Part shown: piece after piece, positions 46,914-59,681 of the stretch
Numbering within the stretch: the stretch's first letter is position 1
Layout: the number at the start of each line of letters is the position of its first letter
Notes under the pieces: model-generated
Told to the model about the DNA's origin: nothing
Databases searched by the model: none
The model's input: the letters and a program-made list of their open reading frames with translations, nothing else
NCBI RefSeq assembly: GCF_035222485.1
Contig: NC_085925.1
Span: forward strand, 1,426,001-1,490,000
DNA from: Podospora pseudoanserina
Lineage: Eukaryota > Ascomycota > Sordariomycetes > Sordariales > Podosporaceae
DNA: 64,000 bases
Direction: 5' to 3'
Program-made: the position numbers and the translations under genes

Positions 46914-47476
46914 ACGAACACGACCAATAAATACAACAACAATAAAACAGCGACAGAAGACAAAAAAGCAGGAGATGGAAATTTTGTCAGCACGATGGAG
47001 GAAGGTGATCCTTTATGTATGCCGCGCAGCGGGGGGGGGGAGCTCCGATGCGATTTTCCCGATCCTTGTACGCGGACCACCACCTGCAAGACACCATGCA
47101 GACCGGCGAATTCGACAAACGGCGCAGCAGGGCCAGGCATACGGTACTTCTTCTGAGAGCTTGCGGCAGCGAAACAGGGAGGATAGCGGTTTTACATATC
47201 TCTACCAGGAAGCAATGAACACATGGGGCGTACCGGGGGGTTGCATTTCTCTAGGTTGTGATACGGGAGCACAACGCATAACAACATAACATGATGCGCA
47301 CTGAGGGGGTTTTCTAGGATGTTACGATGTGGAATATGTTGGCTATTCTGGAACTGGGGATTATTTGTTTACTTATCATTTGTATAATGAGTCGCTAAGG
47401 TGGCTTTAGTTCTTTTTAGTCAAGGCATGAAGTTGGAATTAATAGAGTGTCAATTTCTGAGATCAACATACCAACA
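46914..47476. other. 3' region of the CYSTM gene and tRNA upstream flank
   Basis: 563 bp; A-rich after the stop codon, with a G9-like run at about 47032-47040. No gene supported. Confidence 0.5.
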
Positions 47477-47575
47477 GGCCGTGTAGCGCAATGGTAGCGC
47501 GTTACTTTCCGGTTTCAACTTCACTGTTAAATCTCCAGCTGGTAAAGGTTCTGGGTTCGAGTCCCAGCATGGTCG
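47477..47575 (+). tRNA. tRNA-Arg (CCG) with a 27-nt intron
   Basis: The cloverleaf folds by hand. The acceptor is GGCCGTG (47477-47483) with CATGGTC (47568-47574), including G-T pairs. The D stem is GCGC/GCGC. The anticodon stem is TTACT (47502-47506) with GGTAA (47541-47545). The T arm is CTGGG-TTCGAGT-CCCAG. The A-box and the B-box GGTTCGAGTCC are intact, and a TTTCTTTT terminator-like run follows at about 47577-47584. A 27-nt insert (47513-47539) sits one base 3' of the anticodon, the canonical nuclear tRNA intron site. The anticodon then reads CCG (Arg, codon CGG). The tRNA call is firm; the anticodon depends on the intron boundaries. Confidence 0.88.
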
Positions 47576-50500
47576 GTTTCTTTTGCTTATGGTGGATTAA
47601 CCACCCCCCTTTTAGCTCTGCCTGCTAATGGACACATACCTACAATGACCAATCAGACTCGGACAATATGATGAGAAACAATATCTTGAGGAGTTACTGT
47701 CTTTTTAGTCTTGTAAAAGATGCAGGTTTTCACTATTCACTCTTTTCGATATCTTTGCTTTTGTAAGGTAATATCATCAGTTCAATTGCATACTTTAAAT
47801 CAACTGTCTGGGTCTGAACTCAACAAGTTTTGCTTTCTCTTTATCATCATCATCTGCATCTTAATACCCAGTGTGCAACTCGAAATGCCCTACAAAATTG
47901 GCCTCCAAATGAAACAGCTAGTAAAACAACAAAATGTTTCATTTGCTGAGAGCATGAATTCTTTTAACGTGACTGAAGTGTTTTGATAAGAGTTTGGGTG
48001 CTTTTGATATTAAGAAACATGTCAATATTATTTACGGTAGGTACTGAGGCTTTTATGAGGTGTGGCAAGTTAGTGTGAACCAGAAGCAGCTTACTTTCCA
48101 GGTTGACTATGGTCTATATGAGATTGCTCTGGTTTTCACAAAAGTGTGTGATATGCAAGATAGCTATGAGAAAGAGCGGGGATCAAACCACATCGTCGGG
48201 ACCTGATGGAGCCTTGCTTGGGTATTCTGTTTCTGAGAATTCTAACGCTATTTGTCTACAGACGTTGACGGCAGGTAGAATGGAGCCATGGGCAGTGGGG
48301 ATATTGGGATTTTTGACAGCGTACCCTATCCTAGCTTGAAACAAACAATTATCTTTTCCTCCTCAATTTGTGACCCAACGTTGACCACCTTGTGAAAAGA
48401 ATTCACCGTGAAGACTTGGCAACGTATGGATCCATGGAATGTATAACGAGCGATATCTCCGAAGACATCCATATATTATTGATTCGTGCACTCGTGGTAG
48501 CATCTACCGTCAACCCATTCTTCTTGGCACCCTCCCCCAATCATCCAAAAGCTGCGTCTTATAAAAAGTCTGAAAACTGTTTTTAAAAGCCTTTCAATTA
48601 GGGCAATAAGATAGGTCAAACTACTCTCTGTGTTAATCATGTTGTGGTGAGGGTAAGTAGGTACCTAGGTGAGGGCGAGTATTGTTATGGCTCTATTGAT
48701 TGACGGTACATGGTACAGTTTGGCACGGATGTAGCGGCTTACCTTCCGGAAGTAACACAATGAAGGAACCGTACTCGCACCAAACCAGATATATGTTGCC
48801 GTGAGGATGGTTGCCGAAGCCTCAGCAAGGTGGGATGATCATTCGATTTGACTGAGATGAGGACGCGTACCACCGACTCGGAAAAAGCATGTGCAACCCA
48901 GGTCTAAACGTGCATTCGTGTTGCTTAATATAGGGCAAACTAACGGGGTTGGATTGCTGGAATGTTTCACGTGTGGTGGGCAGGCACGTGGATTTTGCAT
49001 GGCGTTGTGTGATCGTCATACGATGATTTCAACTTCATATCTCAAACTAAAGGGGCAATATACCGATGTTCTCTCCCCCGACGGACGGAACTAAACGGAT
49101 ACATACATTTCAGCAACTGAGCATCACGGATACCCACCGAGAGCACCCTCTGCTATGGCCTTATATATCCGAGTGAATGCTTGAAGCCCCTCGCTGTCAA
49201 TCCTTGTATGTATCTTGTCCTTTCCTTGTCGTTCATCCTCCCTGTCCCATGTCCAAGACGGATAGGTCTCCGCATTGCCGGGTGGAGTCCTTCGGTTACA
49301 TTCTGTGATGGGACCAGGGCACCTGAAGCTTAAAACGACGTCACTCCTCAATAACCTCGTCGCTGCACAAGCGTCTATATTCAAGCTGGATATCATGCTT
49401 TTGTGTGACCTTCTGTTGAGGCTGGTAGGTCAAATAACATGAAGGCAAACAGTGGCGCCGGAAGTTAAACCGACTAACCGCTAATCGAAGGCACATATAA
49501 TCGAGACCGCATCTTTACACTTCAGAATTATGGTAGCTCAATGGATACCTGCTTGAGGCGGAATATACTATTGCACCTGCGTTGTTTCTACCACACAGTC
49601 CTTAGCTAATGACATGCCCAGGTCCTCCCCAGACAATATGACTTCTTCGTGTCGGCTGCGTGGGTGTTGACATCAAGCACTCAGTCCGCAGGACATATAT
49701 CGGATTTATGCATTCGTCAGTTTCATATCATCGAGGGAATGTGGGATACTGTGTGTATAATTCTCAATAATTTGCATATTTCGCCCACGCCGACGTGTCA
49801 GCTCACTATTCAGTATTATTGCTATCGGCGGGTATGTCTCAGGTATTCTGTTTTCACATCCCAGGGGAAGGGTTTACATAGCGGGGGTTCCAGTCCTATG
49901 CTCGACTTGGTAATCATTTGATTTTCTTGCCGTTGTCCATCAGCCCTTTCGCGGCCTCTTAACCCTTTTTTTTTTTTTTTACTGCTCTGTTTTTCCTACT
50001 CGGTGGCTGCAAGTGGGAACCGAGGTCTCGGTGTGAAACTGTTGTGTGGTAGTGCAAGTGCTGCATGGTAGTTGGTGAATGTCGGGTACGAATCGGCTGG
50101 TTGCTCGGCATTCCAAATTACCAGAATCAGAGGAGTAGCGATTCGGTTGAATCCTAGCCCTCTAAAACCTTTCGTGGCTTCCAACGGCACCATTGTCATG
50201 TCGGGCAAGTCATCGGATATCGTGGAAGAATGACTGGGCTTATTTTAGGTACCGGGAAGAAGGGCCACCTAAGAGCGCAGAGCCTCCCACCCAATCGAGA
50301 CAAGTCACTGCCTGACGATTGCGCGCAGAACCGAAGAACCGGCTCCTGAAGGCCTTGCCAAGCAATGAATCACATCAAATACACACCCACCTCACCCCTG
50401 AATCCCACACCCAGAAGCAGCCGATCCAAGAACCTACCTATCACTGCTCAAAGCTACCCACCCACACGCCGGCAGGTATGCACCGATCAACGGGACTTCT

Positions 50501-53112
50501 CCCATACCGAAGCACCACCCCGTCGTCTTTTTGGGCCGGTGTCGTCTATATCATGGGCTTTGTTGCAACCTCGATAGTATGGAGATGCTCGGTCAACCAA
50601 TCTATAACTGGCTTGATGGAATTTCTGGACAATGAAGACGTTCGTTGAAGAAGGGATTCGATAGACTGCCCAGGCCCGCGCATCTGGCAGATGGCACTAT
50701 GCAGTGGCTCAGATGGGCCCCGCTGTGGTGGTCTACCTAAAGGTTCCCTCCAGCTCCACGTTTTTGGCTTGAGCCACACCGAATGTTCGTGTGTGGTCGA
50801 GCAGAGGTGCCGCGCCATATAACGGGCGAGATCCGCGGTGGGCGCTCACTGGTCAAAAATTCGATATGTTTCTTGACCGGCCTGCCTTTCCCCTCCTCCG
50901 GAGGATCAATCTAATAAAATATATTTCTCCTACCCATTGCTGTTTGCCGTAGACTTTTGTCACATAACCTGCTACCGGCTCCCCATGGAGCCATCACAAC
51001 ATTCTTCACCGCTCAATCGACACCGGTCCGGCGGACTGTCGACGGACGAGGAGGATGGGACTCGGGTTAATGTTTCACCCAGAACACTTTCGCTGTTTTC
51101 CCCATCCCTCCACAACAGCACCCTGTGCCGATTTTTGGCGACGTCATCAGAATCTGGGGAAATCAAGGTCACATCTACCTGGAGCTACCCTCCGCAGATA
51201 GCTTTGAACATGCATCTCGAAGTACCTTTGCTAATAAAAGCTGAGTGAATTTTCATTTTCAACATGCTCCAGCTGGGTTAAGTTCGCTGCCGGGCAGCAA
51301 CAGGTCTAGTGCCCCTCTCTCGAAGAGCACCCATGTCCATTACCAGTGCAAGAGAAACCAGACCGGTTCTGGGTCACTTGGTCTGGGGAGCGGCCCCACC
51401 TCAGAGGCCGTTGTGTTGCCGAACGCTCCTATCTGCCGCCGGGTGTTGGGCTGTCACTCGTCTTGTCAGCAGTGGGACCGAAGTCATTCCATGTTTTCGA
51501 CCGATGTGCAACTTCGATGAAGTCTTAATACCAACAAAGGTGGGTCCTTGGCTTAGCCCATCTGCTTCCGCAGCAGCACCGCTCTTCTCTTGTTTCCTTA
51601 ACAATATTTAGGTAGTTGCGTGACAGGGGTCAATTTTCATCGACCATCTCTGTCATACTGTCCACAGTTCTGGCATTCCCTTCTCGTCCTTGCGTTGCAG
51701 ATTTGGAGTTCGTCAGTGCCTTCAACATCCACCCTCTCGCGCACTCTGCAACTTGGTTTCGGTACGGAATTCGCTACCCTCGAACTTCGTAACCCCCTTC
51801 CCGCCGCCGTAGATTCAGCACTGCCATATTTGGCGGCATCCAGAATGGCTCAGCCGGTACATGTCGTCGTCATTACTCCAGCCCCCGCGACACCTAAAAA
51901 CCCAGAAGGTGGCCATCGGATCGTATTGTGAGGCGTTGACCTTGGTATGTGAGCCCGGTTGTTGAAGTCTTTCCTAGTTTCATGTCAGCGCTAACACCAC
52001 CGACAGCAGGATGCTCACATGGACCGCCAACGGTCTATCCCTGGCCGCAATGAAGCATTACCTCAACAGGGTGAACCGCCCAGCTGTTATCATTTACAGG
52101 CATTCTAGGTCGCCAGGCTATTTCCGTTCCGGGTGTCTGGTTGTTGGACTTGTCGCCGTTATTCCTCATCGCCCATCCTCGTCGTCCATTCTCATCACCA
52201 ATCCTCATCTCCAATCCTCATTGGCATACTTGATCATCACTCCTTGTGACAATCTTTGTCACGAAACTTTATCTTGATTCATCCGTGGTGTTGATAATCG
52301 GAATAGCTTGCCGTGCTGTGGCACGAAGATTAGCATTGTGCTCTCAGGTTTAAAGGATAGATTGGGTGAGCAATCGATGGGTGAATGGATGGGAACAGAT
52401 GAACGCGAGATAATAGGTAAGAGGAAACATGACACTGGTGTAAACGTCAAGGGAGAGGCTTGGGAACAATATATGGGACTTTGATTACTTGGCGAAACGA
52501 CAATAATCCTTTCCTGCATGCAACCCCTCTCGCCTGTCTAGATGCGATTCGCTGAAGTGCTCAGCCTTGCCGCTCACCACCCTCCTCCTTCACAGCCTAA
52601 TGAATCTACTCCAACTCTGCCAAATACATGCCATATTGTGCCAAGGGAAAAGGGAGTACTGCCAAATGTGTTCTCCTCCGGTATTTAGAACAAGTGGTTT
52701 AGAACAGGTGGTAAGAGCGTTGAATTTATTCATGGAGTCAAAGTTTGCTGTGAACGATCTTGTTCATGACATTTCGGTCTCTTCCACAACCTTGTCCCCT
52801 TAAATGTTCATCTGTGGCTATAACATAAGCCGTGCATGATGCACGTTCTATACATGATTGCGCCCGTCGAATATGGGATGAAGCGATTCTGCTATGCTGC
52901 GTTGGGCATAATGTGCAAAGCTAGGCACTCTTCAGGCCACATTTGGGCAGACGAGGCTCTGTATGAGAAACCTGAGGGATGGAGCATATGAGCCCAGAAG
53001 AATCCTATTTTCAGTCTTGTTTCATCTTTTGATCTCCCCACTTCTTCTCTTCTTCTGACATCTAGCCTGATCTTACTTCAGCTTTGCGGAATCCGAGTAC
53101 ATCGAAGTTGTA
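47576..53112. other. Gene-poor 5.5-kb stretch downstream of the tRNA
   Basis: Only short frames (103 codons or fewer) with no recognisable domain. Base composition is ordinary, not RIP-like. There is a T run at about 49965-49981. Several frames with nearby splice-like signals (for example 50937-51248 and 51620-51931) could belong to an unrecognised multi-exon gene, but I cannot build one with confidence. Confidence 0.45.
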
Positions 53113-54414
53113 ATGGGGCTGACAGAGCTTGATAACCTCAATCTCTCAGAGAGAGGAGAAGTACCAGCAGCTGGGACGCGTGAGTTCACCAGTATCTTGC
53201 CAAGTCCTTCCACCACACCTACTAATGCTTGATTTCAGGAGCTGGCAGTCTTGCCAGTACCTGCCCAACTCTGCAAGGCACAGGAGTTTCCTGCCCAGAA
53301 GGGGAAGAGAACAAGGGTGTGTAAACCTACTGCCTCCTATATTTCTTTCGATTGACTGGGCTAATTTCTTAACATGTCTGTAGATGAAGCATTGGGACGT
53401 GTTAAGTGTGCTCTTTATAAAGAGTTATGTCAAGAGTGGTGCTTTTTCCCAGCCCTCCAGGCACAGTTCTCTCTGGCTCTGGATTACTGGGCCGCAAAGG
53501 TTCTCGGGACCTTTCGAGACCTCAAATCCCTAGAGCGAGATAACCATGCCCAAGGCTGTCATGACTACAAGGAACCTCGGCCTGACAACGAGTATGGAAA
53601 GAAAAAAGAGGAACTGGCCATCAGACTTACCAATGAGCTCAAGGAATTCTGTAAGGCTTTTAATCTCTCCTGAAACCCTTCCCTTACCGAAGTTGAGTGT
53701 CAAACGCTAATCGGAGATCTCCGTCATAACCTCAGCAACATTGTTCAATTCAGCCAATGTCATCATGCATCAACATACCCCGAATGGCAGCATGGTGTCT
53801 GAATACAGGCTGTGGTCTTCCAATGTGGTAGGCTCAGATTCATCGGACCGCGAACTCTTTGCCGAGAACTACAGGGCCTTAGGCCCACGGCCAAGCATGA
53901 TTGATGAGTTTGTGCATTCAGTTGTCAAGACTTCCGTGATGTTACGGATTCGGTTCAGGGTAAATACTCGGTCTGCTGCTATGTTTGCATACTTGATCTC
54001 TTAACTGGGCACTGACATGATATTTCTTCCCTCCAGTCCTACGCCACCCGTCTCCGGTCCACGAAAGACTGTTCTCCAGGCCCGGTCTCCATTATTCTTA
54101 GCTATACTACTCTTCACGTTCTCTCCCACCTCCTCGTTGTTGTCATGGCCGGGGTGTTCTTCGTCTTGCCGCTCACCATGATGTACTTGGTAACGATGAA
54201 GAAGGCGGAGATTGTCCTCGTTACAATCACCTTCAGCCTTTTGTTCTGTGTCGGGTCATTTTACTTTGGTGGTGGCAGGGGCGGACTCAAAACTGACACC
54301 AAGTTCCTGTTGTTGTTTGCGTACACAAGTGTGATGGCAACCTTGCTTTCCAACTTTGCGCCCCATCAGGGGCAGCAGCATAGTCAGCAGTGTTCATGCC
54401 CCGAATCGAGCTGA
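53113..54414 (+). CDS. DUF6594-like membrane protein (gene model uncertain)
   Basis: Five-exon model, 337 aa: 53113-53179, 53239-53316, 53384-53650, 53736-53959 and 54037-54414. The introns have GT...AG ends and keep one frame; the fourth exon could instead start at 53754, also in frame. The middle has a charged helix KKEELAIRLTNELKEF, then YRALGPRPSMIDEFVHS. The last exon holds three likely membrane segments: LLVVVMAGVFFVLPLTMMYLV, IVLVTITFSLLFCVGSFYF, and FLLLFAYTSVMATLLSN. This layout fits the fungal DUF6594 family, whose function is unknown. The usual N-terminal block (a LNxRNLLYLQ-like helix) is not seen, so the true start may lie further upstream or the gene may be degenerate. Confidence 0.55.
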
Positions 54415-54906
54415 AGAGACGGACACCCCTTCACACAAAAGTCGAGGTCATGACCTCTATACCTTTTCTATCTTCTGGGCAGGATCCTTTCTTATATTTC
54501 TTTTTTAAATTTCCTTTGACTATCGGTCTTTAAATCGTTTCCAGGACATAACATGTCACACTGTTTTTACGTTTACAAACTTTCTATCTTCACTTCTCAC
54601 GACACCAGCTTATTATTTTCTTACATCTATCTGTCTAGTCGGTATTATTTTCCGGGCTACGCGCTATAAAGTAATGCGTATTCGAGCTGTATAATAAACA
54701 CACAGCAGTTATAACAGACGGGATTATATGGAAGTTTTCTACTCCAATCAAAGCATGCAAAGAGTAAAGTCTTCAACCTGAACACTTGATGGCCGCTCAC
54801 CAAGGCTTATACAGAGTTATACCTTGGCCGTGTAATTTTTATTTTATCAGTTTTTAACTATTTATATCTTGCTATCGATCCAGGCCCAAAGTCTCTCAAT
54901 TACAGC

Positions 54907-55005
54907 TCTTGGAGTATTTAATCCCAGCCTTTGAACTCTTCAACCCCGGCCTTAAAGTTATTGATCCCAGCCTTCAAAGTTTTTAGTGTCAGCAGTTTTA
55001 AAGTA
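54907..55005 (+). repeat. Degenerate 21-23 bp tandem repeat
   Basis: About four imperfect units built on ATCCCAGCCTTTGAA / ACCCCGGCCTTAAAG / ATCCCAGCCTTCAAAG / GTGTCAGCAGTTTTAAAG, spaced 21-23 bp. Confidence 0.6.
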
Positions 55006-55173
55006 CATAACTCTGATACACAGCACTGAAAGAGACCAAAGACTACAAGAGCCCATCGAGATACATTGATCCTCTTACAGAGGACATCCCCACCATCCTT
55101 TCACACCTACTAATCTTCTTTTAAGGCTTAAAAGATAAGAAACACTCCTCATGGCTATTTCGAAAGGCTTCTC

Positions 55174-55470
55174 AGCTATCTTTTAATACCCAGTAGCTAT
55201 CTTTTAATACCCAGTAGCTATCTTTTAATACCCAGTAGCTATCTTTTAATACCCAGTAGCTATCTTTCAATACCTAGCAACTATCTTTTAACACCTGGTG
55301 ACTTATCCTTTGGTACCAAGTGACTATCTTTTAGACCATACAGACGATTTTTTGATGCCTATCACGTATCTTTCAATACATATATACTACCGTTTGAGGC
55401 ATATGAATTATCTTTTGACACCTATAAACTATCTCTGAAGCCGTAGTAACCATCTTCTGAGGCCTTGATT
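55174..55470 (+). repeat. 21-bp minisatellite with a decay gradient
   Basis: Four identical 21-bp units (start AGCTATCTTTTA, end TACCCAGT) run from 55174 to 55257. They are followed by copies that diverge step by step up to about 55470 (AGCTATCTTTCA, AACTATCTTTTA, ACTTATCCTTTG, ACTATCTTTTAG and further ATCTTT-bearing units at similar spacing). Confidence 0.9.
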
Positions 55471-55639
55471 TCAAGTATCACGCCACATAAAAGCCTTCTC
55501 CCTGCCTGAGAAAGACACACATGCTCATAACTCAACCGTCCACACCAGACAAAAACGCACAGTCTTCAATGCAAGCTAACATAACATATTATTCTTCCTG
55601 CCAGAAACACTATCACCCCCCCTATCTACACCGTAATCT

Positions 55640-58478
55640 TTACCTCCTAGGACGCTTGCTGGGCCTAGCGTTCTTTTCCCTCTTCTTTTCAGCGATGACA
55701 CGTGCCTTCCTGATGTCCGTAGCGTTCTTCAACTCCCGCTTCGAGCCTTCCCCATCCTTGAACTTGCCAATCCTCTTTTCCTTGGCTTCGGCCACCCGCT
55801 TCTTCCTCACATGATAATCATCACGGAATTTGTCAGCTTCCTTGGGGGCCTTTTCCTGCCTGTGCTTATACCTGGTGCCACCTTCCTGGTGGCCAGGACC
55901 GTTGGCAAGCCTGGCCAGGCCAGGCTTTTCCAATTCGCCAACACCAGGCAGGCGACCAATACGGTTGGACTTCTTCCACTTGTCGAATCTGCCGGATTGG
56001 AAGGACGCCGCGATCTTGACACCGGACTCACCACGGATCATCTTGACGCCCTTGGAGCCGTCGTCATCGTTGGCACGGGCGACGTATTTGCTGTGGCGCT
56101 TATCCCAGCGGAGTTTGGAGCGGGTAGGCAAGCCGAAGGCCTTGGCGCCGTCGTCGTTGGTGAGGTCCATGGCAGCGTCGCGGGCGGCGGTGACGAAATG
56201 AGACGAGTTGACACCACCGGAGTGGACGCCATAGGCCTTTTCTTCTGCCGCCGAAGTCGTGCGTGGCGTGTAGGACATAAAAATCTCGGGGTCTTGGAAT
56301 GACGCTATAGGGTCACCACCCTTTTGCTTCTTGCTTGACTTGGACGAAGTAACCGTGACTTCCATTTCAGAGTCCGAGTCGTCCTCTTCTTGCTCCGACT
56401 CCGACACATCCTCCTGCTTTGGGGGTTCATCGTCAGAATCCGAGTCAAATTCGCTGTCAGCCTTGGGTCCCTCGCCATCTGACATGTCAACATCAGAATC
56501 GTTTTCTCCCTTCGTGATCCTCCGTGGCGCGACCTTGGTTCTGAAGCTGCGCATCACCTCCGCCGCTTTGTTTCTGTGGGACTTTCCTTGGGGCCCAATT
56601 TCGAAGACTGTCTCCTGAGGCTTGAACAAGCTGATCTTGGAGAGGAGATTGTCACGGGCTTCCTCGGCATTGATCGCCTCCACGCCAAACAAGGGATGAA
56701 GTTGTGTCCAACCCTTTGAGTTGATGATCTCGCGAGCTCTCTTGGCACTGGAGCTGGAAGCCGAGTTTCTGGTCCTCATATAGAGCTTCTCAGCCTTGAG
56801 CGTAACACCCCTGAGCGCACTGATGTCGCCCTCTTCGTTCAGAACCTTGTTGACCCACTCAGTCTGGTTCTCGAGCTCCAATCTCTTCAACGCACCGAGC
56901 ACAACATCCTGAGCAAATGAGGGGTCTTGTCCATCTTTACCCATAACCAGCCTCCGTCCGAGGAAGAGCTGAAGATCGATGAGATAGGGCAGATCAGACT
57001 CCCGTACAAGAGCATAAGCCCAACCGCGCTGGCCAGCACGAGCCGTACGACCGACACGATGGACGAAAACCTTGGGCTGTGGAGGAAAGTCGTAGTTGAT
57101 GACATTGGCGAGAACTGGAATATCGATACCACGAGCCGCAACGTCTGTGACTACCAGAATATTCGTTCTTCCTCGTCTAAAGTCATCAACTTGGATCTTC
57201 CTAGCGGTTTGATCCAAAGAACCGTAAATGTAGGAAACAGCGAAGCCGGCATGACGAAGGAGATGTGCAATGTACTCGACGTGATGCTTGGTAGCCGTGA
57301 AGATGATTGTAGAGTGTGCTGTCGGTTTCTCCTTGAAACTGAGTCTGTCGCTGCCACGCTTGCGCTTCCCCCGAGAGTTATTTGGATCAGCCTCGTCTTT
57401 TGGTGCTCCTTCTGGCGTTCCCATTGGCATCTTGATAATATCGTGAAGAATATGCAACAGAGCGCCCTCCTTCTCACCACCCTTGACAGAAAAGAAGGCA
57501 CTCTCCATATCGGGAGACACCTTGGTCTCAGCGTCCAATCTCACCAAGCTCGGCTCCTGTAAACCAGCTCTGGCAAACTCAACCAAGGAGGATGGCAGAG
57601 TAGCCGAAAATAGCAGAGTCTGTCTTGATGATGGCAGCGCGTGAAGAATCTCGGTTAGCTGCTCGGCAAAACCCATTTCGAACAGGCGATCGGCTTCATC
57701 GAAGACCACGTATTTGATCGAGGAGAGGTTGAGGTTCATTTCAACCTTCAAATGCAGGAAACGACCAGGGGTAGCAATGACGATATCGGGGTTCGTGGCC
57801 ATCTGGGCGAACTGCTCCTCCAGGCTGTCACCACCAACGAGGAGAATCGTCTTCAGATCTGTGCCGCGACCGAGTTCCTTCACAACCTTCAATGTCTGTA
57901 GCGCCAGTTCACGAGACGGGGAGAGAATCAAGGCTCTGGCGCCGACCTTGGGGCTGTGTCCCTTCAAACGCTCGATCATGGGGATGACGAAGGCGGCTGT
58001 CTTTCCTGAACCTGTGCGCGCCATACCCACAACATCTCTTCTTTCCAGGACCAGAGGGATTGTCTTCCTCTGAATTGGAGTCGGGACAGAAAAGCCCTTC
58101 TTTGTGATGGCTCGTAATAAATTCGCATTGAGGCCTTTGAGAACCACATGTTAGCCCCCTATCACCGTGGAACGTTTGATTTGCCAAGGAATACGTACCC
58201 ATGGCCTGGAAACCACCACCCTTCTTTACCGACTTGCCCTGCACATTCGAGCTTTTCCTGTTGGACTTGCGCTGAGCGGTAGCAATGAAGTCTTCATCGT
58301 CCTCGGCATTCGAATCGCCATCGCCTGCTGTTAAGAGATCTCCGAAATCAAGATCGAAATCCGCCTCAGCACCATTCTTGACAACCTCAAAATCGCCATC
58401 ACTCTCGTCGGCAAACAGGGACCCCGCAATATCGACCTCGTGCTCCGACGGAGTCGGGGACGCAGCGCGTCTCTTCAT
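55640..58478 (-). CDS. DBP10: ATP-dependent RNA helicase DBP10
   Basis: Nucleolar DEAD-box helicase required for 60S ribosomal subunit assembly. Two exons, 58478-58199 and 58134-55640, give 924 aa. The 64-nt intron (58198-58135, GTACGT...CTCAAAG) joins FQAMG to [14 protein letters not shown] within the Q-motif region. Motifs: Q motif FSVPTPIQ (108-115), Walker A ARTGSGKT (132-139), DEAD (239-242), SAT (270-272), HRVGRTAR (452-459). The N-terminal 90 residues are acidic. The C-terminal third has Ser/Asp/Glu-rich patches and a very basic tail, and contains the DBP10CT-type region (PF08147) with [13 protein letters not shown]-like sequence. Length and tail match DBP10 orthologues rather than shorter DEAD-box proteins. 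Confidence 0.96.
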
Positions 58479-58896
58479 CGTAGGCGAATGGTATTATGCT
58501 GCACTAATTGAACGTAGGGTGGTCGGAGTTGAAAAAGGGAACTGGTAATTTGATATTCGGCGCTGACAGCAGTGAAAATAGAGCTCAAAGTGGTGGATGG
58601 TGTTGCTAGAGAGCTGTTGTAAATTTTCGGCATCACTGAGCCTGCTGTTACTGCGGCTGCTCAGCGAAATTTTAGTGGGGCCGATTCCTTATCGGTCCTT
58701 ATCGGTTATCAATCGCTCGTCAACATTGGCGCATTGCGACCTGCATCAAACGAACCCTGTATGAGCGAGGTGTCGCACCTGCTGCTTCTTCCTTCCACAC
58801 TTTTCTCCCATCCTCGTGCAGCTGAATTCGAACTTCCACCTTTCCCTCAACAACCACCCGCGTGAAACAAATTAATCCCTCCCACAACCACCCAAG
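58479..58896. promoter_or_regulatory. Bidirectional promoter region DBP10 / DNAJC8-like gene
   Basis: 418 bp between divergent start codons. A short direct repeat TCCTTATCGGT occurs at about 58685-58706 in the middle. Otherwise no recognised element. Confidence 0.5.
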
Positions 58897-59681
58897 ATGT
58901 CAACCCCAAAACCAACAGAAAGCGCGGCGACACCAGCCGATCCCGCCCCAGTTGACACCCGCGATGCGCTTGAAGTCCTCGAGTCGGAAGCCAAGGAGTG
59001 GGACAAGGTATGCGATCGCAAACATCACCCGCCCTCATCACCATCCCATCCCTCCCTTCTCCAATCCCCATTCTCCCAACAATGGTACTAACACCCCTTC
59101 TCCCCCAGGACGCCGAAATCGACCGCATCCTCAAAGCCTTCCGCCTGAACGCCTACGCCGTCCTCGGCCTAAAACCCGGCGCCCCCGAATCCGACATCAA
59201 AAACCTCTATCGCAAGAAATCCCTCCTCATCCATCCAGACAAGACCAAAAACCCCCTTGCCCCCGACGCCTTCGACCGTTTGAAAAAAGCGCAGACCGAG
59301 CTCATGGACGAGAAGCACCGCGCCCGACTCGACGAGGCCATCGCCGACGCTCGCATGCTCTTGATGCGGGAGATGAAGCTCACTGTTGACTCCGAAGAGC
59401 TCAAAACCCCAGAGTTTGAGAAGAAGTGGGATGAAAAGACGGTATTTGTGCTGGTGGAGAATGAGCAAAGGAGGAGGCGGCAGATGAAGGCGCAGTTGCA
59501 GGAGGAGGGTAGGGAGCAGAGGAAGCAGGAGGAGGAGTTGGAGCAGAGGAAGAAGAAGAGGCAGCATGAGGAGGACTGGGAGAAGACGAGGGATCAGAGG
59601 ATTGATAGCTGGAGGCAGTTTCAGAAGGGGAAGAATGGGGAGCCGGAGAAGAAGAAGAAGAAGTTGAAGCCGATTGGGTGA
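58897..59681 (+). CDS. J-domain protein of the DNAJC8/Spf31 family
   Basis: Spliceosome-associated Hsp40-like protein; human DNAJC8 and S. pombe Spf31 co-purify with splicing factors. Two exons, 58897-59007 and 59109-59681, give 227 aa. The 101-nt intron has GTATGC...CCCCCAG ends and joins EAKEWDK to DAEIDRILKAF. The J domain is at about 50-115, with YAVLGLKPGAPESDIKNLYR and the catalytic HPD at 79-81. A long basic/acidic coiled coil (about 160-210) follows, then the family C-terminal signature EEDWEKTRDQRIDSWRQFQ and a lysine run. The frame can be read open from 58998 without splicing, but that would replace the conserved N-terminus. Confidence 0.93.

Larger units (their letters stand above)
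54415..55639. other. Region between the DUF6594-like gene and DBP10, with minisatellites
   Basis: 1.2 kb, AT-rich, between two convergent genes. It contains two degenerate tandem arrays, listed separately. No gene supported. Confidence 0.55.

Noticed and set aside
49965-49981. Poly-T run as a retroposon tail or Pol III terminator
   Set aside because: No element or RNA gene can be recognised on either side.
55174-55470. CRISPR-like array
   Set aside because: The 21-bp units abut without spacers and decay progressively; this is a minisatellite in a eukaryotic genome.
58998-59681. Unspliced start for the DNAJC8-like protein
   Set aside because: It would translate the intron and lose the conserved N-terminal segment; a good intron explains both frames.
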